Position numbers and translations under genes: made by a program. The notes under the pieces were generated by a model. It worked only from the letters and a program-made list of their open reading frames with translations, was not told where the DNA came from and did no database searches. A stretch of 9,712 nucleotides of DNA from Myxococcota bacterium (GTDB lineage Bacteria; Myxococcota_A; UBA9160; PR03): contig JASJBO010000282.1 of NCBI GenBank assembly GCA_030066475.1, positions 1 through 9,712 on the forward strand. Direction: 5' to 3'. Each line of letters starts with the position of its first letter. The stretch's first letter is position 1. This document shows, piece after piece, positions 1 through 6,618 of this stretch.

Positions 1-326
1 ACGAAGAAGAGCGAGAAGGCGGCGATGATCAGCAGCCAGGAGAGCAGCACGAACTCCTGGGGCCAGAACGTGACGGAGAAGAACCAGAACTTCCGCGCCG
101 GAATGTCGAGGAGCACGGCCGGGCGCCCGTTCCAGGTGATCCAGGGCGTCAGGTAGAAGACGCCGACGAGGACGAGCAGCACGATGCGGCGCCAGGTCTG
201 GAAGCCGCCCGTCACCCAGGCCGGATAGATCTTCCTCCAGCGCTCGTACAGCGACACCTCGGCGCCGGCTGCGCGCCCGGGCTTGGCTTCGGCGAGTTCT
301 TCCAGTCGAGGTTCGATCGCGTTCAC
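1..326 (-). CDS. ccoG: CcoG/FixG/RdxA-type cbb3 oxidase accessory protein, 5' part only
   Basis: Partial gene: the first 108 residues are present and the rest lies beyond the left edge. The start is a GTG at 326, with GGAG seven bases upstream. The N-terminal cytoplasmic segment has the 'YERWRKIYPAWVTGGFQTWRR' region (residues 27-47) expected of the family. A membrane segment follows at about 48-65, then the hallmark 'WNGRPAVLLDIPARKFWFF' (65-83) and 'TFWPQEF' (86-92), and the start of a second membrane segment (about 93-108). CcoG is a membrane-bound polyferredoxin-like protein; in characterised bacteria it helps deliver copper to the cbb3 oxidase by reducing Cu(II). The iron-sulfur cysteine motifs would lie downstream and cannot be checked here. 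It follows ccoP after 108 bp on the same strand, the usual place for the assembly genes (ccoG, ccoH, ccoI, ccoS). Identity is confident from the diagnostic motifs. Confidence 0.93.
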   Translation of the reverse strand, partial: MNAIEPRLEELAEAKPGRAAGAEVSLYERWRKIYPAWVTGGFQTWRRIVLLVLVGVFYLTPWITWNGRPAVLLDIPARKFWFFSVTFWPQEFVLLSWLLIIAAFSLFF

Positions 327-381
327 AAGAGCTCTCCGATCGTCGATCCCGCCCCGCCCGTCGTCTCCTGCCCGCTGCGCG

Positions 382-407
382 CGGCCCGGTCGTCGCTTCC
401 CGGGCCG
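382..407. repeat. Perfect 8-bp inverted repeat in the ccoP-ccoG gap
   Basis: The arms CGGCCCGG (382-389) and CCGGGCCG (400-407) are perfectly complementary around a 10-base loop. It lies between the ccoP stop and the ccoG start. No T-run follows on the minus strand, so it is not a canonical intrinsic terminator. It could be an RNA-stabilising or attenuating hairpin that lowers accessory-gene expression relative to the structural subunits. The function is inferred only from position. Confidence 0.4.
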
Positions 408-434
408 ATCCGACCCGCTTCCCGCCTGCCGGCT

Positions 435-1337
435 CTACCAGGCTCCGTTCTGGAGGCTCAGGACGTAGGTCGCGAGCAGGTGGATCTTCTCGTCGCCGAG
501 GATCTCGCCATGCGCCGGCATCCGGTTCGTCCGCCCGTTCGCGATCTGGTACTCGATCTCCTCGACCCGGCCGCCGTGCAGCCAGATGTCGTCGGTCAGA
601 TTGGGCGCACCGAGTGCCTGCATGCCCGTGCCGTCGGCCGTGTGACAGGCGACGCACAGCTGCGCGAACTTGGGCGCGGCCCTGGCGGCGGCGTCCGCGT
701 CGTGGTCGCGGCCCGACAGCGACAGCACGTATTGCGTCATGTCGCGGACGCCCTGCTCGCCGCCGAGCGCCGCGGCCTGCGGCGGCATCACGCCGACCCG
801 TCCGTTCGTGATGGTCTGCACGACGGTCTCCGGAGCCCCGCCGTAGAGCCAGTCGCCGTCCGTCAGGTTCGGATAGCCCTTCCCGCCGCGCGCGTCGGAG
901 CCGTGACAGGTCGAGCAGTTGTTCGCGAAGAGCCGCCCGCCGATCTCCACGGCCTGCGGATCCTCCACGAGCGAAGGGATCGGCTGCTCCATGAACGCGG
1001 CGAAGATCGGGCCGTAGCGGGCGTCCGCCTGCTCCCGCTCGTTCTGGTACTGGCCGGTCGACGACCAGCCGAGCATTCCGGGGAAGGTCCCGAGGCCCGG
1101 GAAGAGGGCGAGGTAGCCGACGGCGAAGACCACGGTCAGCACGAAGAGCCAGACCCACCAGACCGGCAGCGGATTGTTGAACTCCTTCAGCCCGTCGACG
1201 CTGTGATCGAGGGTCTTTCCGCTCTCGTCGCCGCTGTCGCCCAGGCGGGCGCGGCGATTCGCGAGCAGCAGCCAGGCGCAGGCGACCAGCATGCCGACCG
1301 CCATCACGATGATCCAGACGCTCCAGAACGCAGTCAT
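435..1337 (-). CDS. ccoP: cbb3-type cytochrome c oxidase subunit III, diheme cytochrome c (CcoP/FixP)
   Basis: This 300-aa membrane-anchored diheme cytochrome c accepts electrons from soluble cytochrome c or the bc1 complex and passes them to CcoO and CcoN. Membrane segments are at about residues 5-26 and 59-80, a two-helix anchor like that of Pseudomonas CcoP. The periplasmic part holds two c-type heme sites, CSTCH (141-145) and CVACH (228-232). The likely axial methionines are M184 ('GVMPPQ') and M273 ('NRMPAHG'). Each heme domain also contains the conserved 'NLTDxxWLxGG' stretch. Length is normal for the family. The ATG overlaps the ccoQ stop as ATGA, and an AGGAGG-type ribosome site lies inside the ccoQ end, indicating translational coupling. 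Identification is secure. Confidence 0.97.
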   Translation of the reverse strand: MTAFWSVWIIVMAVGMLVACAWLLLANRRARLGDSGDESGKTLDHSVDGLKEFNNPLPVWWVWLFVLTVVFAVGYLALFPGLGTFPGMLGWSSTGQYQNEREQADARYGPIFAAFMEQPIPSLVEDPQAVEIGGRLFANNCSTCHGSDARGGKGYPNLTDGDWLYGGAPETVVQTITNGRVGVMPPQAAALGGEQGVRDMTQYVLSLSGRDHDADAAARAAPKFAQLCVACHTADGTGMQALGAPNLTDDIWLHGGRVEEIEYQIANGRTNRMPAHGEILGDEKIHLLATYVLSLQNGAW

Positions 1338-1534
1338 TCCCTCTCACCTCCTGCCTCGGGCGCGGCGGAGGAGGCGGCCGGCGCCTCCGGCGCCTCGGCA
1401 TCGTCGAGGAAGGGATACAGCGCGTCCTCCTCGAAGCGGTCCCGGTTCCGCGGCCGGTATGCCCACCAGGCCACGCCGAAGAAGGCGAGCATTGTGATCG
1501 CTGCAATGAGTCCCCGAACTTCGCCCATGTCCAT
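1334..1534 (-). CDS. ccoQ: Small membrane subunit CcoQ/FixQ of cbb3 oxidase
   Basis: A 66-aa protein with one membrane helix (about residues 9-26, ending in WWAY). A basic stretch follows (R27-R33), then 'FEEDALYPFLDD' (34-45), which closely resembles the short acidic motif after the helix in CcoQ proteins. The tail (46-66) is rich in Ala, Pro and Glu and probably disordered. CcoQ is a non-catalytic subunit that stabilises the CcoP-CcoNO interaction. The gene starts three bases after the ccoO stop and overlaps ccoP by four bases, so it is embedded in the structural operon. Its own ribosome site is weak, suggesting it depends on translation of ccoO. Small size makes sequence-only calls less certain, but position and motif agree. 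Confidence 0.92.
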   Translation of the reverse strand: MDMGEVRGLIAAITMLAFFGVAWWAYRPRNRDRFEEDALYPFLDDAEAPEAPAASSAAPEAGGERE

Positions 1535-1537
1535 GAA

Positions 1538-2146
1538 CTAGCGCCCCGCCTTCAGATGGGTACCCAGCTGCTGGAGATACGCGATCAGCGCCTCCATCTC
1601 CGTCTTGCCGGCTACGACGGCTTGCGCGCCCGCGATCGTCTCGTCCTCGTAGGGCACGCCCACCGCACGGAGCGCCTCCATCTTGCGCGCCGTCGTCTCC
1701 CCGTCGAGCTTCGCGGTCTCGAGCCACGGAAACCCGGGCATGTTCGAGGCCGGGACGAGGTTGCGCGGGTTGATCAGGTGCTCGTGGTGCCAGGCGTCGC
1801 TGTAGCGGCCCCCGACGCGGGCCAGATCGGGCCCGGTGCGCTTCGAGCCCCACAGGAACGGGTGGTCGTACACGAACTCTCCGGCGACCGAGTAGTGGCC
1901 GTAGCGCTCCGTCTCCGCGCGCAGCGGCCGCACCATCTGCGAGTGGCAGCCCACGCAGCCCTCGCGGATGTAGATGTCGCGCCCCTCGAGCTCGAGGGCG
2001 GCGAGCGGCGCGAGCCCCTCGATCGGCTCCTGGAACTCGCGGTCGAAGAAGAGCGGCACGATCTCGGCCAGCCCGCCGAGGCTGATCACGAGCACGATGA
2101 GGACCGCCATGAGGCCGACGTTCTTCTCGATGGTTTCGTGCTTCAT
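1538..2146 (-). CDS. ccoO: cbb3-type cytochrome c oxidase subunit II, monoheme cytochrome c (CcoO/FixO)
   Basis: A 202-aa membrane-anchored monoheme cytochrome c that relays electrons from CcoP to CcoN. An N-terminal helix (about residues 11-32) anchors it, with the periplasmic domain after it. The heme c attachment site is CVGCH (64-68), followed by 'SQMVRP' (69-74). The family hallmarks 'RYGHYS' (81-86), '[15 protein letters not shown]' (99-113) and '[12 protein letters not shown]' (126-137) are all present; M136 is the likely axial ligand. The ATG is preceded by GGAG ten bases upstream, and the gene starts 10 bp after the ccoN stop. Length is close to the usual size of about 200 residues. 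Identification is secure. Confidence 0.97.
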   Translation of the reverse strand: MKHETIEKNVGLMAVLIVLVISLGGLAEIVPLFFDREFQEPIEGLAPLAALELEGRDIYIREGCVGCHSQMVRPLRAETERYGHYSVAGEFVYDHPFLWGSKRTGPDLARVGGRYSDAWHHEHLINPRNLVPASNMPGFPWLETAKLDGETTARKMEALRAVGVPYEDETIAGAQAVVAGKTEMEALIAYLQQLGTHLKAGR

Positions 2147-2156
2147 CTCGCGCTCC

Positions 2157-3593
2157 CTAGGCGGCCAGTGCCGGCGCTTCCTCGACCTGGGCGGAGCCGG
2201 ATCGGATGGTGCGATAGACGTTGTAGGCCATGATCAGCATCCCCAGGAAGAACATCAGGCCCCCGAACAGGCGCCCCATGTAGTAGGGCCGGGTGGCCTC
2301 GAGCGACTGGATGAAGCTGTAGGTGAGCGTCCCGTCGGCGTTCACGGCGCGCCACATCAGCCCCTGCATCACGCCCGCGATCCACATCGACGCGGCGTAG
2401 AACACGACCCCCAGCGTCGCGAGCCAGAAGTGGAGGTTCACCAGGCGGATGCTGTGCATCTTCTGCAGGCCGTAGAGCCTCGGCGTCACCGAGTAGAGCG
2501 AGCCGATGCTGATCATCGCGACCCAGCCCAGAGCGCCCGAGTGGACGTGCCCGATGGTCCAGTCGGTGTAATGGGAGAGCGAGTTCACCGTCTTGATCGA
2601 CATCATCGGCCCCTCGAACGTCGACATGCCGTAGAACGAGAGCGCCACGATCATGAAGCGGATGATCGGGTCGTCGCGCAGCTTGTGCCACGCACCCGAC
2701 AGGGTCATGATGCCGTTGATCATCCCCCCCCAGGACGGCGCCAGCAGGACCAGCGAGAACACCATCCCGAGCGACTGCGCCCAGTCGGGCAGCGCCGTGT
2801 AGTGGAGGTGGTGCGGCCCCGCCCACATGTAGACCGCGATCAGCGCCCAGAAGTGCACGATCGAGAGGCGGTAGGAGTAGATGGGCCGCCCCGCCTGCTT
2901 CGGCACGAAGTAGTACATCATGCCGAGGAAGCCGGTCGTGAGAAAGAAGCCGACGGCGTTGTGGCCGTACCACCACTGCACCATCGCGTCCACGGTGCCG
3001 GCGTAGACCGAGTACGACTTCCACGCGCCGGCGGGAATCGCGAGGCTGTTCACGATGTGGAGCACGGCCGTGGTGAGGATGAAGGCGCCGAAGAACCAGT
3101 TGGCGACGTAGATGTGGGGCATCCGCCGCTTGGCGATCGTCCCGAAGAAGAGGACCGCGTAGGCGACCCAGACCACCGCGAGCAGGATGTCGATCGGCCA
3201 CTCGAGCTCGGCGTACTCCTTCGAGCTGGTGAGCCCGAGCGGGAGCGTCACGGCGGCCGCGACGATCACGAGCTGCCAGCCCCAGAAGACGAACGACGCC
3301 AGCCCGTTCGAGAGGAGCGGAGCCTGGGAGGTGCGCTGCACGACGTAGAGACTGGTCGCGAACAGCGCACAGCCGCCGAACGCGAAGATCACGGCGTTCG
3401 TGTGCAGCGGCCGCAGGCGTCCGTAGCTGAGGTAGGGAATGCCATAGGTGAGGTCCGGCCAGATGAGCTGTGCTGCGAGCAGCACGCCGACCAGCATCCC
3501 CACGATCCCCCAGACGATCGTCATGATCGAGAACTGGCGGACGACCCGATAGTTGTAGGCGCCGTTGGGCGCGCCGTTGGCGACGGCCTCCAT
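2157..3593 (-). CDS. ccoN: cbb3-type cytochrome c oxidase catalytic subunit I (CcoN/FixN)
   Basis: This 478-aa polytopic inner-membrane protein reduces O2 to water with high affinity at a heme b3-CuB centre and pumps protons. I chose the ATG at 3593 because GAGGAG sits six bases upstream and the mature N-terminus '[12 protein letters not shown]' follows at once; an upstream in-frame ATG adds 50 unlike residues. Visible cofactor residues are H64 (low-spin heme b, 'RPLHTNAV'), H211 ('WYGHNAVGF'), the pair H261/H262 ('GPHHLHYT') as CuB ligands, Y255 as the His-Tyr cross-link candidate, E327 ('STFEGP'), and H349 (heme b3) with H351 (heme b) in '[10 protein letters not shown]'. All sit at a constant offset of about four from the Pseudomonas stutzeri CcoN positions, so the enzyme looks fully competent. 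It is the first gene of ccoNOQP; its promoter must lie in the long region upstream. No FNR-type TTGAT-N4-ATCAA box was seen there. Confidence 0.98.
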   Translation of the reverse strand: MEAVANGAPNGAYNYRVVRQFSIMTIVWGIVGMLVGVLLAAQLIWPDLTYGIPYLSYGRLRPLHTNAVIFAFGGCALFATSLYVVQRTSQAPLLSNGLASFVFWGWQLVIVAAAVTLPLGLTSSKEYAELEWPIDILLAVVWVAYAVLFFGTIAKRRMPHIYVANWFFGAFILTTAVLHIVNSLAIPAGAWKSYSVYAGTVDAMVQWWYGHNAVGFFLTTGFLGMMYYFVPKQAGRPIYSYRLSIVHFWALIAVYMWAGPHHLHYTALPDWAQSLGMVFSLVLLAPSWGGMINGIMTLSGAWHKLRDDPIIRFMIVALSFYGMSTFEGPMMSIKTVNSLSHYTDWTIGHVHSGALGWVAMISIGSLYSVTPRLYGLQKMHSIRLVNLHFWLATLGVVFYAASMWIAGVMQGLMWRAVNADGTLTYSFIQSLEATRPYYMGRLFGGLMFFLGMLIMAYNVYRTIRSGSAQVEEAPALAA

Positions 3594-4191
3594 GAGAGCT
3601 CCTCGGCGATTCGGTTCGGTGGAACCCCGGTCGCTGGCGCGCCGGTATTCCGGACGCCTCGGCCCGATGCACGTTCTGCGCCGAGTGGGCGAACTCGCGT
3701 CGTGCCCGCAGGCATGCGCTGCGACGCTTGAGTTGTAGCGCATTGCGCCAGCGGTGTGGCGCCCCGCCGCGACTGCCTCCGGCCTTCCCTGTAGACGGTT
3801 GTCCAGGAAGCCTTACTTCGCCGAAACGCGAAGGTGTATCCGAGGCAACCGCGGACGAGCACCCGCGCGGACCGGGAACGGGATCGTGAACAGTTTGAAG
3901 GCAGGGCTGGCTGGCGTTGAGTTCGGCTGGATCGCCGCCGGAGACCCGCGCGATGCTGTCCTCGGTGTCTGGGGTGAAGTCGCGCCTCGTGAAGATGTCT
4001 TTGTCCTGGATCCAGTTGCTGGCGGCGGAGCGCGAGCCGACGAAGGGCGAGATGGGCGGCCCTGCGAGGCCAGCGCCACGTGACGCGCTGCGGCACGGCC
4101 CAGCACCGCATCGACTGGTCCGTATTGCCACTGCATGCGGTTCTCTGTCACAGGCCCCGGACCGGGGAGGCGCAAAGGAAACCCCTTGTCC
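3594..4191. other. Long divergent intergenic region between ccoN and the outer-membrane protein gene
   Basis: About 600 bp without a gene I can defend. It must hold the ccoN promoter, which I could not pin down. Visible structure includes an inverted repeat ATGCGCT (3714-3720) / AGCGCAT (3737-3743) whose right arm overlaps a small palindrome GCGCATTGCGC (3738-3748), and a hairpin CTTCGC-CGAAAC-GCGAAG (3816-3833). From about 3920 to 4070 both strands read through open frames with protein-like, GC-ending codons. On the minus strand this includes the peptide 'NWIQDKDIFTRRDFTPDTED', but no start codon with a ribosome site and no recognisable family go with it. It may be a gene remnant or noncoding DNA. 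The region around 3960-4020 looks less GC-rich than the flanking genes. Confidence 0.5.
4105..4167. repeat. Two dyad symmetries upstream of the sigma-54 promoter (possible activator sites)
   Basis: ACCGCAT (4105-4111) and ATGCGGT (4135-4141) form a perfect 7-bp inverted repeat with a 23-base spacer. CCCCGGACCGGGG (4155-4167) is a tight palindrome with one central base. They lie about 113 to 50 bp upstream of the start site predicted from the -24/-12 element at 4192-4207, the usual zone for enhancer-binding activators of sigma-54 promoters and for DNA-bending proteins. The dyads are seen directly; the operator role is inference. Confidence 0.35.
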
Positions 4192-4207
4192 TGGAACGGC
4201 AGTTGCA
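4192..4207 (+). promoter_or_regulatory. Sigma-54 (RpoN) -24/-12 promoter of the outer-membrane protein gene
   Basis: TGGAACG-GCAG-TTGCA compares with the consensus TGGCACG-N4-TTGCW. Only one base of the two core elements differs (A for C at the fourth position), the spacing is exact, and the invariant GG and GC are present. With the -12 C at 4206, transcription would start near 4218. That gives a 16-base leader made almost entirely of the ribosome site GGGGAGG (4221-4227) and its spacer before the ATG at 4234. The fit of promoter, start site and ribosome site strengthens the call. Confidence 0.75.
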
Positions 4208-4233
4208 TCAACCTCGCGCCGGGGAGGTGAGCG

Positions 4234-5235
4234 ATGACGATCCGCCACACGATTTCCAGGGCAGCGACGACCGGGCTGGGAGCCTGGGTGGCGTTGTTGT
4301 TCGCGCTGCCGGCCACGGCCGCCCAGCCCGAGGACTGCCCGACCTGGTTCCCGGACTTCCGCTGCGACCGGCAGGGGCGCTACGAGGGCTTCGTGCCGCC
4401 GATGATCCAGCCGTACCTGTTCGAGGACCCGTTCATCACGACGGGCCTCAACGCGGTGTACATCTGGCACGACTTCCCCGGCAGCTCGGTCTTCGAGGGC
4501 GGGGACGCGAACATCTACGCCCTCCAGGCGCGCCTGGCGATCACCGACCGGATCGCCTTCATCGCCACCAAGGACGGCTACGTCGACTTCGGCCCGGACC
4601 TGGGTGTCCTGGACAAGTCCAACGGCTGGGCCGACATCGCCTTCGGCTTCAAGGGCTCGCTGGTCGACCGCCCCGACATCCCCTTCATTCTGACCCCGGC
4701 GGTGCGCTTCGAGATGACCCAGGGCAGCGCGTCGGTCTTCCAGGGCAACGGCGACGGCAACATCCTGCTGTCGACCTCGGCGGCGTGGAGCCCGGCGCAG
4801 TTCGACATCGAAGAGCTGAAGAATCTCCACCTGATCGGCAACGTCGGCTTCACCATCCCGTTCGACAACGACGACGAGAGCACGCACATGTCCTGGCACA
4901 TGCACGTGGACTACGCGCTCCACAAGTACTTCGTGCCGTTCATGGAGCTCAGCGGGATCGTCTACCTCGACAGCGGCGACGGCACTTACAGCGTCCGCCT
5001 CAAGGGGGGCGGCTCGGCCCCGCTGAAGGCCATCAGAACGAACTTCGAAGGCAACGACTACGCCAACCTGGGCAACAAGGAGGTCCAGGGCAACCACATG
5101 ATGAGCTGGGCGGCTGGGGTGCGGATCCCCGTCCACCGGCACCTCATCCTGGGGGCGGCCTACGAGCGACCCGTGGGCGACCGCCGCGACATCCTCCGGC
5201 AGCGCGTCACGGTCCAGGCGACGGTCGAGTTCTGA
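4234..5235 (+). CDS. Outer-membrane beta-barrel protein of unknown function with signal peptide
   Basis: A 333-aa protein. The ATG at 4234 follows GGGGAGG by six bases. Residues 1-30 form a Sec signal peptide: basic start, hydrophobic core about 14-26, and an Ala-rich cleavage zone 'LPATAAQ' (25-31). Two cysteines (C35 and C44) follow closely in 'CPTWFPDFRC' and could form a disulfide. The rest alternates polar and hydrophobic residues with many Gly, Asp and aromatic residues and turn-like 'GNGDGN' or 'DNDDES' loops, as in transmembrane beta strands. The final residue is Phe in an alternating strand, the typical C-terminal signal for barrel insertion. It loosely resembles small transporter-like barrels, but I do not recognise a named family. 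It is transcribed divergently from ccoN and convergently to the diiron cassette. Regulation is likely by sigma-54. Confidence 0.88.
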   Translation: MTIRHTISRAATTGLGAWVALLFALPATAAQPEDCPTWFPDFRCDRQGRYEGFVPPMIQPYLFEDPFITTGLNAVYIWHDFPGSSVFEGGDANIYALQARLAITDRIAFIATKDGYVDFGPDLGVLDKSNGWADIAFGFKGSLVDRPDIPFILTPAVRFEMTQGSASVFQGNGDGNILLSTSAAWSPAQFDIEELKNLHLIGNVGFTIPFDNDDESTHMSWHMHVDYALHKYFVPFMELSGIVYLDSGDGTYSVRLKGGGSAPLKAIRTNFEGNDYANLGNKEVQGNHMMSWAAGVRIPVHRHLILGAAYERPVGDRRDILRQRVTVQATVEF

Positions 5236-5263
5236 TCGGACCGAGCTGCGAACCGCGAACCAG

Positions 5264-5297
5264 AGTGGCGCCCACCCGGCAGCGGGAGGGCGCCACT
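5264..5297. terminator. Strong bidirectional hairpin terminator between convergent genes
   Basis: AGTGGCGCCC (5264-5273) pairs perfectly with GGGCGCCACT (5288-5297). Inside, after one A-A mismatch, CCCG (5275-5278) pairs with CGGG (5283-5286) around the loop GCAG. The 14-bp GC-rich stem begins 28 bases after the outer-membrane protein stop and 18 bases beyond the stop of the convergent 58-aa gene. There is no clean T-run on either side, so it may act with Rho or as a 3'-end stabiliser. Symmetry and position support use from both strands. Confidence 0.75.
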
Positions 5298-5315
5298 GCT
5301 ACTTCCCGCTGGCTC

Positions 5316-5492
5316 CTACGACTGCCCCTGCAGGCGCTTCAGCAGCGCCTGGAGCGCGTGCTCCTCGGCCACCAGGTCGTCGTGGTAGCGCGGGGTGCTG
5401 GTGCGCCGCACCTCGACGCGCATCTCGCGCACCGCGGCGTCGACGACCCGGACGAGGATCTCGCGCTCCTGCTCCGACAACTCGAGCTGCAT
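5316..5492 (-). CDS. Small 58-aa hypothetical protein, last gene of the diiron cassette
   Basis: The ATG at 5492 follows a very strong purine-rich ribosome site (GGAGGAGGGAG), which decides the start over a longer frame reaching 5672 that would overlap the upstream gene. The protein is short, charged and probably all-helical: 'LSEQEREILVRVVDAAVREM' (5-24), an RRTSTPRYHDD turn, then 'LVAEEHALQALLKRLQ' (40-55). Leucine and valine spacing suggests two amphipathic helices that could form a hairpin or dimer. There are no cysteines, signal peptide or membrane segment. It lies 41 bp downstream of the four-cysteine gene on the same strand and just before the hairpin at 5264-5297. I do not recognise a named family. 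Its role is unknown, possibly structural or regulatory for the cassette. Confidence 0.75.
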   Translation of the reverse strand: MQLELSEQEREILVRVVDAAVREMRVEVRRTSTPRYHDDLVAEEHALQALLKRLQGQS

Positions 5493-5533
5493 GCTCCCTC
5501 CTCCGTCAGCGTTCCCGTGGAACGGAGACCGGA

Positions 5534-5833
5534 CTAGTACTCGCAGTCCGCCTCGAGCCGCCCGTCGGCGCCGCGGCGGATCCGCATGCGCGTCATGCAC
5601 GCCATGCAGTAGAGCCGGTCGCCGGGTCGCAGCTCGCGGGTCGAGCGCACCACCACCTTGCAGACCGGACACAGCACCTCGTTGAGCCCCAGCTCGTCGC
5701 TCGGCCCCTGCCAGTAGCGATAGAAGCGCCGGTACTTCTCGGGGACCTCGCGGAAGCCGGTGTCCTCGAGCACGAAGCGCTGCCGCGCCTCCTCGTGCTC
5801 GCCGGCCGTGCGCTCGAGCGGCTCCCCGGGCAT
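5534..5833 (-). CDS. Four-cysteine zinc-ribbon or rubredoxin-like small protein
   Basis: A 99-aa cytoplasmic protein. The ATG at 5833 shares its A with the TGA stop of the upstream diiron gene (TGATG), indicating reinitiation; a GTG directly before it would add one residue. There is no strong ribosome site, which fits coupling. The N-terminal half is charged with an aromatic cluster 'YRRFYRYWQG' (34-43). The C-terminal half has two CxxC knuckles, CPVC (55-58) and CMAC (76-79), 17 residues apart, then 'MRIRRGADGRLEADCEY' to the end with a fifth cysteine at 97. Four cysteines in two knuckles bind one Zn or, in rubredoxins, one Fe. The usual Gly after each rubredoxin CxxC is missing, so a zinc ribbon is more likely. 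Its coupling to two diiron proteins keeps an electron-donor or assembly role open. Family not recognised by name. Confidence 0.8.
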   Translation of the reverse strand: MPGEPLERTAGEHEEARQRFVLEDTGFREVPEKYRRFYRYWQGPSDELGLNEVLCPVCKVVVRSTRELRPGDRLYCMACMTRMRIRRGADGRLEADCEY

Positions 5834-6618
5834 CACTCGAACCCGAGCCGCGCCATCGCGGCGAGGTATCCCCGCCCCAGCTCCTGCCGGTCGTCCACGG
5901 GAATCCCGATGTCGCGCTGCGCGTCGTCGAGGGTCTCCAGGACCAGCGCGTCGAAGTCGCGCTTCACCTCGCGGATCCGGGCGCGACGGTGGGGCGACTC
6001 GCGCAGCCGCCGGCCGAGCTCGTTCTCCCCGAAGCCGATGTGCCGGCGCTCGTCCTTGACGATGCCCTCGAGCACCTCGCGCGTGATCGGGTCGGCCATG
6101 CGGGCGTGGCTCTGGAAGACGGTGAACTCCATCGCCTCGAGGGCCACGTTCTGCCCGAAGATCGCGGCTTCCCAGTCCTTCGACTCGACCAGTTGCAGCA
6201 GGCGCCGCCGGAACTCGAGGATGCTCGGGCTGGCCCGGCGCTCGACCTCGGACTCGGGATCGGCGACGCCGAGGTCCCGCATCCGGTGGAGCAGCACCTC
6301 GAGGTGCCGGCCCTCGTCGACCACCTGGGTGGACAGGAAGATCTTCGCGTGCCGGTTGGGGGCGATGCCGATCAGCCCGCTGGCGCCCTCGAGGGCGGCG
6401 GTCTCGCCGACGCAGTAGTTGCTGAGCACCGTGACGAGCCGGTCGCGCTCGGCGGCGTCGAGGCCGTTCTCCGCCAGCTCGGGCGCGTGCCCATAGGGGC
6501 GCCCGCTCAGGTAGCCCTCGACGGACTGGAACCAGAACTCGAAGGAGTGGACCTCCTCCTCGAACTGGGCGAGATCGAGATCGTGGACCTCGAGCGGACC
6601 TTCGCGCCCCGCGCTCAC
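5833..6618 (-). CDS. Ferritin-like diiron carboxylate protein, second paralogue (diiron B)
   Basis: A 261-aa soluble helical protein. Its GTG start at 6618 overlaps the TGA of diiron A (GTGA), so it is translationally coupled; no good ribosome site is seen. The ferritin-like four-helix ligand set is complete: E72 ('VGETAALEG'), E102 and H105 ('DEGRHLEV'), E161 ('NVALEAMEF'), and E190 and H193 ('DERRHIGFGEN'). This E, ExxH, E, ExxH order is that of ribonucleotide reductase R2, bacterial multicomponent monooxygenases, AurF-type N-oxygenases and rubrerythrins, which use two irons to activate O2 or peroxide. It shares with its neighbour 'GYLxGxxYGHxP', 'SGLIxxAP', 'DLGV' and 'GQNVxLExM', so the two arose by duplication. 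The extra N-terminal residues (1-22) are acidic. The specific substrate cannot be read from sequence; oxygenase, oxidase, ligand-binding oxidase or peroxide-scavenging roles all remain possible. Confidence 0.85.
   Translation of the reverse strand: MSAGREGPLEVHDLDLAQFEEEVHSFEFWFQSVEGYLSGRPYGHAPELAENGLDAAERDRLVTVLSNYCVGETAALEGASGLIGIAPNRHAKIFLSTQVVDEGRHLEVLLHRMRDLGVADPESEVERRASPSILEFRRRLLQLVESKDWEAAIFGQNVALEAMEFTVFQSHARMADPITREVLEGIVKDERRHIGFGENELGRRLRESPHRRARIREVKRDFDALVLETLDDAQRDIGIPVDDRQELGRGYLAAMARLGFE

Noticed and set aside
3594..3743. Upstream in-frame ATG that would extend CcoN by 50 residues
   Set aside because: The extension is low-complexity and unlike any CcoN N-terminus, while the ATG at 3593 has GAGGAG at ideal spacing.
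3721..3748. TGGCGCAATGCGCTAC on the minus strand as a sigma-54 promoter for ccoN
   Set aside because: The -12 GC pair is not at the required distance from GG.
3754..4083. 109-codon plus-strand open frame
   Set aside because: No ribosome site, low-complexity composition, overlapping frames on the other strand, and no family resemblance.
4125..4142. GCCACTG motif reminiscent of cobalamin riboswitches
   Set aside because: No following GGGAAG element and no B12 box; it is also upstream of the predicted transcript start.
4148..4185. Resemblance to the 5' half of a cyclic-di-GMP-I (GEMM) riboswitch (CACAGG ... GCGCAAAGG)
   Set aside because: The flanking strands cannot form the conserved stem, the second half (GGTAGGTAGCGGGG-like) is absent, and the predicted transcript starts downstream at about 4218.
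3594..4233. FNR/ANR/FixK box for ccoN (TTGAT-N4-ATCAA)
   Set aside because: No match found by eye on either strand; TTG and ATCAA fragments near 4203-4211 belong to the sigma-54 element and do not form a dyad.
4465..4475. TGGCACG, a sigma-54 -24 half-site
   Set aside because: No TTGC at the right distance, and it lies inside the outer-membrane protein coding sequence.
2143..5142. A 999-codon open frame on the minus strand, and similar long frames at 1974-3731 (+) and within 7664-9460 (-)
   Set aside because: They run antisense or out of frame through clear genes (ccoN, the outer-membrane protein, the kinase), are Arg/Ala/Pro/Gly-rich, and show no domain motifs. Long stop-free frames are expected at this GC content.
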